A stretch of 64,000 nt of DNA. Origin: Plectosphaerella cucumerina (taxonomy: Eukaryota > Ascomycota > Sordariomycetes > Glomerellales > Plectosphaerellaceae). Of the stretch, positions 32,291 to 41,837 are shown in pieces. Numbering within the stretch: the first letter of the stretch is position 1; each line of letters begins with the position of its first letter. The notes under the pieces were generated by a model, which did not search any database, was not told where the DNA came from, and saw only the letters and a program-made list of their open reading frames with translations. The position numbers and the translations under genes are program-made. The DNA lies in NCBI GenBank assembly GCA_020746995.1, contig JAGPXD010000003.1, positions 744,001 to 808,000 on the forward strand. Direction: 5' to 3'.

Positions 32291-32956
32291 TCACTGCTCC
32301 TCCTCCTCTCCCTCATCGTCCTCAAAGTCGACATCCTCCTCCTCATCGTCAAAGTCTACCAGGTCGGGAATAACCTGGCCCTCGATATCGGGATCAGTCT
32401 CGTCGTCAAACTCGGCAATCGTCTCATCTCCGCGCCGGGCGAGCGCCATGTCGTTGACAGCCTCCAGATCGCGGCGGCCAAACGCCCGCACCGCGACATA
32501 GTAGACATCAGCCAATTCGCGGCACTTGACCCCCAAGATGGCCTTGAGCCCCGTGAACCCCGAGCAGTACTTGAGAAGATCGCGCCTGAACTGCACGTCG
32601 ATGCGCTTCTTCATCGCCTTGGTGAAGCGCTTCTGCGCCTTGGTGTTGCGGTAGCCAAAGTCGTGGCGGTGGCACGCCGGGAGGAAGTTGTACATGAGTG
32701 GCTTGTCGGGGCCGCCTGTGCAGCCGTCTGAGACCCAGTTGCACTTGCTGGGGTTCTTGGCCTTGCGGGCCTTCTGGAAGGCGCTGAGGGAGACGCTGAA
32801 GGCGAGCTTGTCGACGCTTGCGGGAGTGCAGACCACGGCGCGAGCCTCGAGGCTGCGGAGGGCAACGGTGGCGTCGGTCTCGGCGGGGAGAGAGGTGGGC
32901 ATGGCGCTGGAGAGGGTGGCGAAGATTGCCAGAGAGGAGATAATGAAGTTCTTCAT
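32291..32956 (-). CDS. Secreted fungal phospholipase A2
   Basis: Single exon, 221 aa from ATG at 32956. An N-terminal signal peptide is evident (MKNFIISSLAIFATLSSA, cleavage near residue 18), then a short propeptide-like stretch ending SLEAR. The catalytic core holds CNWVSDGCTGG and the active-site motif ACHRHDFGYRN, where the His-Asp pair is catalytic in group XIV (bacterial/fungal) PLA2. Six cysteines remain after the signal. The enzyme would hydrolyse the sn-2 ester of phospholipids outside the cell with Ca2+. Unusual: an acidic C-terminal tail of about 50 residues (runs such as DDEEED and GEEEEQ) beyond the fold. Confidence 0.92.
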   Translation of the reverse strand: MKNFIISSLAIFATLSSAMPTSLPAETDATVALRSLEARAVVCTPASVDKLAFSVSLSAFQKARKAKNPSKCNWVSDGCTGGPDKPLMYNFLPACHRHDFGYRNTKAQKRFTKAMKKRIDVQFRRDLLKYCSGFTGLKAILGVKCRELADVYYVAVRAFGRRDLEAVNDMALARRGDETIAEFDDETDPDIEGQVIPDLVDFDDEEEDVDFEDDEGEEEEQ

Positions 32957-35028
32957 TTTGGTTGTTTGAAGCGGAGAAGATTGAGTTGAGAGTAGTGGAT
33001 GTTGCTGTGGAAGAGATGGGAGAGAATGTCTGAGATGATGGTGCTGTGAGCTGATGAAGGACACAATTGGCATGAACGGGCAGATTGATGACCTTCTTAT
33101 ACCTGATTTTCCTGCATCGCGATCCATGTGCCTGGCAGGACAAGACTGGAGTCCGCCTTGGAAGCTTCTGTTGGCAGCCAAGGCATATCCTCAGATGCCC
33201 CTGCAGACAATATCCCTTCTTACCTTCCAAACCCGAGTAAGCAGGTTGACAAAGTAAAGCGACGTCCTCGAAGCGATGCAGCATGATGAGGAGGGTAGGG
33301 CATACTGAGCCCAGCTCAAGGGTTGTGCATGACATGCATGGAGGTCGTTCGTGTCAGAATGCCTCGGGGATGTCCGAATGTGGGTGCTACAAGGCAACCT
33401 AAGACAACTGAAGCTATCGTGACCAGGGTGCCTGCGGTCCATGGAGGTGGCGAGGTAGATTTGATTACTCTGGGTCAGACAACTATGGTGAAAGACATCC
33501 CGATGAACCAAGCCGTACCCCGAAATTGGCGAGACATGTCCCATGCCCGTCTTACAATCGTGATGCTGTCTCTGTTAGCCTCATGGACGAAGAGCCGGGG
33601 CCTGTTGATTGGAATTGGCCTCTCAGGATTCAAAAAAAGACGCTGCATCAGCCTTAATCTTCAGGGGTCGGAGCTGGAACCCCCCAAGCTCCGGGGTAAG
33701 ACTCAAGATCTGGCAATGACGGACCTGCGCCTCGCTAGATGCCATCTTGCATCTGCTGTGCCACCCGATGCAACGTGCCTGGCTCCGCCCCCACGAACTG
33801 GCGGACAAGCGAAGAACGGAGACGCCTGACCTGACCCCAGATAGAACCCGCATCTGCCCTGTCGCGGGGCTTGATTCCCAGCTCAGGCTGATTGACCATT
33901 GGACGCTCCCCCTGACAGGCAGTCTTGGGCGTTTTGGGGGTTTTGCTAGGGATTCGAACCACTCACTCGGAGGAAATAGTAAGCCGACGCGGCATGTACG
34001 GTCAGTCGGAAAGCCGCCCATTTGGATTCATGCCCCGAATAGTAATTCCCCTGGATGTGCATGTCGAAATTTGGAGTTGCATTGTGCCTTCATGTTCCTC
34101 GACACAGCGGCCGGAAGACTGCCCGAGCATGATTGACCAGAAGTGTTGCTGCCCCAACCTGCCTGACAAGCACTTCTTGCGGGCCAGTGTATACGAAATA
34201 GTGCGCGAGGTGTATACTTGCGTACAAGACTGATGTTGTTTAATGGTAGAGGCGGTCGTTACACCTTTGGAGGACTGTTCAAGCGCCTGAGAGGTTAAAT
34301 TGTTGTATACCAGGCGTATCTACAGTAAAAACGCCAAGGTAAAAGTACATTCTAGGGTAATGAATGAATTGAACTGATTGAGGAACAGAGTGGAAGCAAG
34401 CGTAATGATCTGCTTGACGAGGGATCATGTAACATGGATGCGGCAGATTTGTTGACTTTGATGTTGTGGACAATGCCGCCCTTGACACATCTTTGCTAGG
34501 AACGAACTTGATATGAGAGTGGTCAAGCCAACTAAACGTAAAAGAAAAGGCTTTGAGTGACATGATGCCTTCTCGATTTCACTAGAATGAGCACTCTACC
34601 TAGGTAGGTTTCAGGCGGTCATCCATCAACTATTTCGAGTTGTCCATCCGGCGTCGATTTGCAGGTGAAGCCATTTGAGTATGTCCCTGCCCGAGGTGAT
34701 GTATCCGAGGGGCAACCCATTCCTGTGAATCGAAAGTACACAGTATGACCTCGGAATCACGAACATCAAAGCAGAATCACGCTGGCTGCACCAAATGATG
34801 ACGGGCTCTCGGATTCAGGTCAAGAAATCCCCTCTCTCCAGAACTCCTTTAAATTTTCTGCTCTCTCCAGCAAGAGATCCTCCTCGTTACCATACCAAAC
34901 CAACATACTCCAAAACAGAACAACCATATCATTTCGATACCAATATCTCACCAGTTCTTCTCTTGAAGAAACAAAACCAAAACAACAAACAACCTGATCC
35001 AACCACACAACACTCAACTACCAACATC
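32957..35028. other. Intergenic, 2.07 kb
   Basis: Divergent upstream space of the PLA2 (-) and five-repeat Cys/His protein (+) genes. Open frames here are short or lack domains. The ~200 bp before 35029 is CA/AAC-rich leader-like sequence. A tRNA T-loop-like motif near 33950 does not fold into a tRNA. Confidence 0.5.
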
Positions 35029-35604
35029 ATGAGAAGTTGCCAACAACCCGGATGCCCCGCCCTCATCAACGGGGGCCATGAGGTCTACTGTGCCCGCCAC
35101 AGGCAACCCGGCCTGTGGGACGAACATTGCGATGCACCAGGCTGCGCAAGTCGGAGCGTCCACGGCTACCTCCATTGCGATCGACACCTCCCCCGAGCCG
35201 GAAGTTCGGGGCGGTCTGATGCGAGACCTTCATATGGCTCCAGCGCCATTCGCGATCAGGGCTGTGCACAGAGAGATTGCCGCAATCCCAGAACTGGCCG
35301 GAGCTCCTACTGCATCTCCCACATGTCTTCCAGGAGAGACGGTCGTTATGACCCAGTCCCTGCACCCAGCTGGCACATGTGCATCTACTGTGGCACGAGG
35401 GAGAGAGCAGGAGGACGGCAGATGTGCAATGCATGCTCACCACTGCCTGCAAGCTCCAGACGCTGTCGCAGTTGCGAGACGAGAATGGGGGAAGGATATT
35501 CAGGAGACTATTGCGAGAGATGCCTGTGCCAGGTGTACGGCTTTAACCCGGCGTCCGGAGGGTCATACCGCTGCAGGACTTCCACCTGGAACAACAGAAA
35601 TTAG
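35029..35604 (+). CDS. Small protein of five Cys/His zinc-binding-like repeats, function unknown
   Basis: Intronless, 191 aa from ATG at 35029 (the open frame extends upstream through AT-rich leader). Three repeats fit C-x4-C-x(10-11)-C-x2-H: CQQPGC...YCARH, CDAPGC...HCDRH and CAQRDC...YCISH. Two more fit C-x2-C-x(11-12)-C-x2-C: CIYC...MCNAC and CRSC...YCERC. Linkers are Ser/Arg/Gly-rich. The spacing implies five separate zinc sites, the first three CCCH and the last two four-Cys. No signal peptide or membrane segment is present. I do not recognise a named family; nucleic-acid or protein binding is possible, not shown. Regular ligand spacing and an intact frame argue for a real gene. Confidence 0.75.
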   Translation: MRSCQQPGCPALINGGHEVYCARHRQPGLWDEHCDAPGCASRSVHGYLHCDRHLPRAGSSGRSDARPSYGSSAIRDQGCAQRDCRNPRTGRSSYCISHMSSRRDGRYDPVPAPSWHMCIYCGTRERAGGRQMCNACSPLPASSRRCRSCETRMGEGYSGDYCERCLCQVYGFNPASGGSYRCRTSTWNNRN

Positions 35605-36037
35605 ACACTGAAGGAGGAGCCATGAATTTGGGGTTTAGAAGGCTTCGCTGAGGGGCTCAAGAGAAAGATGCCTCCCATTCAGCCAAGGACAGGCAACTTT
35701 AAATTTATCGAGCCGGGATGACATTATGCGCAAGGGTCATCTGAGGGGCAGAATCTGGATTTGACGGTGGCTACATGTAGGGTTTGAGATACCTCCTTAC
35801 CCTTCCCATCTAAACAGCGTCCTGAATTCTCCATTCTGAAAAAGGTCCACGGAAACCGTCGGTTGCATTTAACTTAGGGCCTGTCTAGAAGGGCCGGACG
35901 TTTAGCTAGCAGGGCCGGAAAAAGTGGGTCTCCCCGGAAATAACGCTTAACGTCGCGATAGCCTCAATTACTCGGTCGCAGTCCAACTACTTCAATTGCT
36001 CGGTCGCAGTCCAACTACTTTAATTGCTCGGTCGCAG

Positions 36038-36208
36038 TTCAATCGCTCGGTCGCAGTTCAATCGCTCGGTCGCAGTTCAATCGCTCGGTCGCAGTTCAAT
36101 CGCTCGGTCGCAGTTCAATCGCTCGGTCGCAGTTCAATCGCTCGGTCGCAGTTCAATCGCTCGGTCGCAGTTCAATCGCTCGGTCGCAGTTCAATCGCTC
36201 GGTCGCAG
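36038..36208 (+). repeat. 19-bp minisatellite, 9 perfect copies
   Basis: Unit TTCAATCGCTCGGTCGCAG is repeated nine times without change. It is preceded (35966-36037) by diverged units with a CCAACTAC insertion that make a ~28-bp period. The array lies inside the inverted-repeat element. Confidence 0.95.
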
Positions 36209-36224
36209 TCCATCTACAGCTACA

Positions 36225-36349
36225 GTCATCTACAGATCCTGGGACCCGCGCAGTCTATCTGCAGTAACGGTCATCTACAGGTCCTGGGACCCGCGCAGTC
36301 TATCTGCAGCGACAGTCATCTACAGGTCCTGAGACCCGCGCAGTCCCTT
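36225..36349 (+). repeat. 45-bp tandem repeat, about 2.8 copies
   Basis: Units begin GTCATCTACAG at 36225, 36270 and 36315 and contain CCTGGGACCCGCGCAGTC. They differ at a few positions. Located between the 19-bp array and the right terminal repeat of the element. Confidence 0.9.
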
Positions 36350-37089
36350 AGGTGAAACAGGTGTGATTGTGAGGCTATCGCGACGTCGGGTGACGGACTC
36401 CTTATTTCCGAGGAGACCCACTTTTTCCGGCCCTGCTAGCCAGACGTCCGGCCCTTCTAGACAGGCCCTTAACTTAAAGTATTGCCCATGATTCTTCAGA
36501 GACCAGATCAGGGAACGTTGACAAGCCGGTGCTATGCATACCACCTGCCATCCGTCGGCTCCGTAACTTCAGCATCTTCACTCTGGAACCCTAGATGCTC
36601 GATCTGCAACCCTTCACACCGATGTGTCCGGCGAAGTAAGCCCTCAGAGCCCAGAACCCCACTTCAATTTCTTTGCGGACAGCTTGTTGACCTCATCCGT
36701 CGATCTGCACAACATCACTGCGATATGCAGACTTCGACAAGAGCTCTTCTGCCTCTCCAGAGCCGCTAGAACCATGGCAGCCGGCGGATATAGCTCGGGA
36801 GTCACTGCCTATGAGCGTGGCGTTCCCGGGGATTCGACAGAACAGGCTTATCAGCAGCGAGATTGCGAGCAAAATGGGCGATATGATGAGAATGATGCGA
36901 AGCGCCGAGGGTGAATATCCCACGCCTATGAATGCGTCAGGCATATCGGAGGAGGCGGTGCCACTAGAAGCCCCAGTCCTGTTTCTGATATGCTCGTACC
37001 ACTCTGCTCGGTTTCAGCCTGTAGCTCATCACGTTAGCGACATACGGGAAGAACTTACCTCCTTCACCAACCATCATATACAGGCAACT

Positions 37090-38530
37090 TAACACAAGCC
37101 AGTGTAGCAGCGTGCTTACGGCTATTAGAGGCAAAGCGTATAGTAGCGGAAGCTAGAGCCAAAAGGTCGAGGTCTGTTCCCCCTTTAGCTCGGTAACCCG
37201 AAGGCCGCGGAAAGCCGTGTTTATCGAACCCTATTCCTGGGCGAGTAAGAAGCGTGTAAAAAGGGTATTATAGTAGAGGTAGTAGATAGAAAGGACGACT
37301 TACAGCAAGTTAGCGATCAAGGAGGATATAACCACGCTTCCGTGGGGCAGATAACCCTCCGCGAGGATCGGGTTAGTCGCCCCTAGACTAAAGACTATAA
37401 CCGAAGTTCGACTTTACAGGGCTATATAGTAGAGGAATACGGCACTAGCGATTACACCGAGTATAATAGAGTAGTAGACGGCTTAGAGCCACTTAGGGAC
37501 TACCGATAACTAGCGATATCTTATCTTCTTCTACTATCGGGCGCCGCTTACTGCCCCTGCCTCGATAACTCGTCGATAAATAACTAAGGAACGAAAGTCA
37601 CGCTAGCCGTACATATAGTATCCTCGCGTCTAGTTATCTTACTTGTCTAGGAACGACTCGATAGCGTCGCCGAGAGTCACAAGGGGGTTTTCGTAGCGGA
37701 AGGTGACAAGAATAATAGCGTATTAGCTGAGCTTGATGAGCGTGGTGATGACCACGATGAGAAGAATTAGCAGGGAAATGGCGACTTTGCAGTTGGATGC
37801 GAGAGGCTGCGAGAGATAGTACCGTACTGGATAGACCGGAGCAGGGTTCTGTCGGAGGAGCGATACGTAGTTGGTGGAAGTGTACCCCTAATCGGTCTTC
37901 TCGCCGAAGAAGTCGAACTCTTGGTTATGCAGGAGTCTCTCGCTGGAGCTCCTAAGAGAGACGGAGAGATTGGTTGGGCTGCCGCTCGTTAAGAATACCG
38001 GAGTGCTGTTGTTGTTTGTTTTGCCGCGTTGTGTCGAAAGTAGGGTGTTGAGTTGGTCGATTGGGATATAGGCTGCGGTGGTTTCGGCCTGTTTAGTGGT
38101 AAAGTTCTAGAGATTGTTTGTAGTCTAGCCGTTACTGTTGACGATTATGACTACGTCTTGGTGGTCGTAAATCGGCCTGCCACCAAGATAACGAGCGGTG
38201 CAGGCTTCTACATCGAGGTGCTGCTAGCCTGCTGCTTCTTTTGCCGCCTTTTCGATGAGCTTCGATATGTCGCTCGCGGGATCCAGGTATTCGGCCTATG
38301 GTGTGGACTTGTTAGGTGTAAGGGCTGCCCCGAGAGGGAAGTACTGGCCGCTATGGACGAACGAATCGGTGGCGTAGATAGTATAGTACCCGCTGCGACT
38401 GTTGTTAGTTCCGAAGATGACGTTGTTGGCGAAGACGTGGAGTGGGAGCGAGCCGAGGGCGAAGAGGATCCAGGATATGAGCTTTCGCTTGCGGAGTTAT
38501 CTAAAGTTTAGTAGGGACTGAACGCTAATG
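37090..38530. other. RIP-like, TpA-enriched block
   Basis: By eye, TA dinucleotides are strongly over-represented and CA under-represented compared with flanking DNA (for example the 37400-37640 stretch), giving many in-frame stops. It coincides with the middle of the DUF6536 pseudogene, while both ends are less affected. Confidence 0.65.
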
Positions 38531-38738
38531 TCGAGAGAGCGGCCTTCAGTATATGCGCGGTTAACCTCCTCGCGCGACGGCGATGTGAGGACCTGTATAA
38601 AGAATTTAGACGAGGCGAGAATAATAGTAGAGATGATGTTGGTCGTCAGATGGAGCAAGAGGTTGATCTGCCTGCTCTTTTCGCAGCTCCCGTTGAACAA
38701 ACCCAGGACGCGATTAAGGGCCCCTGTACGGTAGAGGG

Positions 38739-38772
38739 ATGAGGACAGACACCCGATGAGGACAGACACCCG
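38739..38772 (-). repeat. 17-bp tandem duplication causing a frameshift
   Basis: Two identical copies of ATGAGGACAGACACCCG (38739-38755, 38756-38772), followed by the start of a third. One extra unit (17 nt) shifts the frame between the first helix and the conserved NGSC-like loop of the pseudogene; counting one copy only puts both parts in the same frame. Confidence 0.9.
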
Positions 38773-38990
38773 ATGAGGGCGAGCAGAATGATGAAGATCA
38801 AGGCCGTGTTCAAGGTCGCTGTCAGTCTCCATCCTGACAGTCGCATTGGCCGTCGCCTTGGGCGGGCACTGGAGTCCGAAGCTATGGCGAACAAGGCAAA
38901 CCGACACCAAAAGGACGAGGATTTGCAGCGGCGGCAGCATGGACAGCAAGTCTTTTTGCGAATAATTTCCTCGAGGAGACCCGTCTGGTT

Positions 38991-39887
38991 GCCTCACCAG
39001 CTATCAGCCGTGCCAAGCAACGGGCCTGTTCAGCTGAACGACTCCCACCCCAGGTTTGGCAAAAGCGGCACAAACGCCACAGCCTCCCACTGGACAGATA
39101 TTTGAAGTGGTTGCTTTCTGGGCTTTGAGGGTATCGCGCAGATTCGGGCCAGCAGGGGTCATGGCGTTCAGCCGGTGAGACCCAGGACCCAGGGGCACTA
39201 CCTACCGGCTACCTTCAAACACAACCTCGGTGGCGGCTTGGGCTGCTGAACACTCGAAGCCACACACCGAAATCGGTTCACCGACGTCTTCTCGGGACTG
39301 CCATGAGTGCTTCTCTGCCCGGTTCGAGGGCGAACTTGTACTCGGACGATGCATGTGGTTGACGCCGAGCCACCGCAAAAGATCAGGTTAGTGCCAAGCT
39401 CCTTGAGATTGGACCGCCGCCCGTCGTGCGCCTGTTGACACCTAACTCGGTTTTACCAGCCACTGGGTGAGAGCTAGGCGTAGTGGCGTCTGCGATCGTT
39501 GGCATCCATGGATGCTCGACCGACGCTGCAAGATAAACCAAATCAGCCCATCCTACATCCCTTGAATCTGATTTATCAGTCGTTGATTTGCACATGTGCG
39601 TCTAGTACTCTGTCTGACCTCAGCGCTTGAAGCCCCAACCTCTCCATGGTCGATTCACATGCCCGAGTCAAACATGCGGGGATCGCGACAATGCGTGTGG
39701 CTATCGCTCCATGACGCACACCAGCCTCAAACGGCGAGTCTACCCGTCATCACTGTGGCTCCACAAGACCAAGACAACCCCAGCTTCTTACACGACATCC
39801 CTCGACAACTTCACTCTCCTTTTCATGCCACGACGCCCTCCCAAATCCGAGAGAATTGCGAATTAGGCGACGAGAATCATCACGAAC
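38991..39887. other. Intergenic, 0.9 kb
   Basis: Upstream of the FAD oxidoreductase; may include degraded 5' sequence of the pseudogene. Nothing else recognised. Confidence 0.45.
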
Positions 39888-41707
39888 ATGTCGCAGAACG
39901 GTAATCACCAGCAGCCGGAGGCAGGGCGGAAGCGCGTCCTGGTAGTCGGGGCTGGCGCAGCAGGGTACGTCCACTGAACTGCACCCACATGTCATGCTCT
40001 CCCTGCTCACATTTCTGCAGCATGTCCACGGCTTATCACCTCTCCCAGCACCCCGAAAAGTTCGATGTCACACTCATTGATGCCGTCGACTACTGCGGCG
40101 GCCAAGCCTTTTCTATCCCTCTGGACAAGGAGCGCTACGGTGCGTCATGGTGCAACCAGGGCGTTCAGGGCGGCTCGTACATCTTCCATCACACCTTTAC
40201 CATGTTCAACCGTCAGGGCTACCACGCCGATCCCGTCAATCTGCATGTCTCGTTCGGCAAAGACGACATCTTTTGGACCAACGTCTTCCCCACGAAGCTT
40301 CTCGAGCGTCACCAGGCAGAGGTCAGGCGCTTCGTCACGCTCCTGAAGGTCATGCGATGGTTCGAGGTCTTCTTTGCCCTGCTGCCCCTCAAACTCGTCT
40401 TCAAAATGTTCTTCTTCTCTGAGGAGTTCATCAACACCATCGCCCTGCCCATGACTGCCCTGTTCTTGGGCACAGGAAACGCCACGCCGGAGGTCCCCGC
40501 CATCATGCTCGAGCGATTGTGCACCTCACCGACATATGGCATGTGGTATCCTGCGAGCAAGACGTCCGTCGTTGAAAACCACCCACCGATGGTCGTCTTC
40601 CCCAAGTTCTCCGAGTTTTACAACACATGGAAGGAAGACCTCGAGTCGCGCGGCGTGACAGTCCGCCTTTCAACCGAACTCACTGAGGTCATTCAGAGAG
40701 ACAAGAACGGTGTGGTCGTACGGCTTCGGTCTCGTCGGCCTCAGCCAGATGGCCACAACCCGACCGGCGGGGATCAGGATATCCCGGCCAAAGAAGAGGC
40801 CTTCGACGAACTCGTCCTTTGCACCCTCGCCGACACAGCCAAGAAGACTCTCGGTACAACGGCTTCATGGAGGGAGCGCAAGGTTCTTGGTTCGGCAAAG
40901 TTCAGCGACGACATCACCATCACCCACAACGACTCGGATTACATGCTCAAGCACTACGAGAACTTCTACCGCAGCGACCTCGCCGTGCAAAAGCTCAACG
41001 GTACCGACCACACCTCCCGCCTTGATGAAGCCGCTACCAGCTTCCGACCCATGTATTACATTAAAATGTACCCCGACGACAAGGAGAAGCTTGAAATGTG
41101 CTTCGACACGACAAACTACCAGTCCCAGTTCCCCGAGAACGTCCCCTTCGAGCAGCACGTCTTCCAGACCATCTTTCTCAACAAGTCGCGCGACAGCAAG
41201 CTCTGGAGCGACAGCGAGATCCGCGAAGACAAGATCATCCGCAAAGACTGGTGGCACCAGCTCTGCCACAGCTACACACACTACCTCCTCGTCGTTCCGT
41301 GGGTCATGTTCCTTCAGGCCAAGAACCACGTGCGCTTCGGTGGCTCCTGGACGCTCGTCAACGCCCACGAGGTCGCCATCATTTCCGGCCTCGCGGCGGC
41401 TGTCGACCTGGGCGCCGACTACCCCGAGGACCTGGAGAACGACAAATTTGCATTCCTCTGCTTCAGGCTATATTATCTCCTAGGTTATGGCAAGTGGTAC
41501 AGGCGGAAGTTTACAAAGGGCCAGAAGGCGCCGACGACGCAGACGGCCAAAGACGGCGCGAGCTGGGCAACTGGTCCGTATGGTGGAGTGTACAAAGGCC
41601 CTGGTGTGACGACGCAGGAGAGGCAGACCTGGAGGGAGGAGATGAAGAAGGGGACGAGCACGGGAAATCTTGCCGAGGGCAACGCGCCCGGACGCAGCCA
41701 GCCGTGA
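39888..41707 (+). CDS. FAD/NAD(P)-binding amine-oxidoreductase-like flavoprotein
   Basis: Two exons, 39888-39964 and 40021-41707; 587 aa. The intron (GTACGT...CTGCAG) lies inside the dinucleotide-binding loop: VLVVGAGAAG joins MSTAYHLSQ. The fold continues with LIDAVDYCGGQAFS (second-strand acid, then GG doublet as in NAD(P)-binding-8/amino-oxidase proteins), a membrane-proximal hydrophobic patch (WFEVFFALLPLKLVFKMFFF), and a C-terminal FAD motif VRFGGSWTLVNAHEVAIISGLAAA. Related fungal flavoproteins oxidise amines or desaturate lipids and polyketides; the substrate cannot be named. It is tail-to-tail with a Zn2Cys6 gene (130-bp gap), a possible regulator. Confidence 0.88.
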
Positions 41708-41837
41708 GTGAGTATGGCCGTTCTTTGATATGTGATCGTGTAGCAGGAGCTTGCTCGATTCCTAGATACCTCATTGTAGTCGATCTCTATCAAGGCTATC
41801 GTGTTCCCTATGCGCCCATTGCCTTTACACGTTCGTC

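Larger units (their letters stand above)
35877..36468. mobile_element. 592-bp non-autonomous inverted-repeat DNA transposon (MITE) with 8-bp TSD
   Basis: Flanked on both sides by TTAACTTA (35869-35876 and 36469-36476). Terminal inverted repeats start GGGCCTGTCTAGAAGGGCC; about 68 bp match with three differences, and after an unmatched spacer a further block (ACGTCGCGATAGCCTCA) continues the homology, so arms span roughly 35877-35966 and 36370-36468. There is no transposase. The interior is entirely tandem repeats. An 8-bp duplication fits hAT-type integration, though ~90-bp arms are long for hAT. Confidence 0.9.
36532..38990 (-). pseudogene. DUF6536-type multi-spanning membrane protein, decayed
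   Basis: Reading the minus strand, the N-terminal part shows GWRLTATLNTALIFIILLALIG, then after a frame change LLLHLTTNIISTIILASSKFF and SPSREEVNRAYTEGRSLDI, the typical start of fungal DUF6536 proteins. The C-terminal part is also recognisable (GYSPSALRIILIISPILLA, CRIPGNATLIGS, SAISAGCH-like) and ends in GRWYA plus stop at 36532. Between about 37090 and 38530 all frames are interrupted by TAG/TAA and the DNA is TpA-rich, as after RIP. A 17-bp tandem duplication at 38739-38772 breaks the frame near the N-terminus. No functional product is expected. Confidence 0.85.

Noticed and set aside
33935..33970. tRNA T-loop-like GGTTCGAATCCCT (minus strand)
   Set aside because: Flanking sequence does not form T, anticodon or acceptor stems.
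36038..36208. CRISPR-like array
   Set aside because: Repeats are contiguous with no spacers, inside a eukaryotic transposon.
35996..36355. 119-aa repetitive open frame inside the transposon
   Set aside because: Explained by a stop-free 19-bp repeat; no evidence of a gene.
38053..38511. 152-codon plus-strand frame
   Set aside because: Antisense to the decayed DUF6536 gene; open by chance after mutation.
39310..39335. GCCCGGTTCGAGGGC stem-loop resembling a T arm
   Set aside because: Loop and stem register are wrong for a tRNA and no other arms are found.
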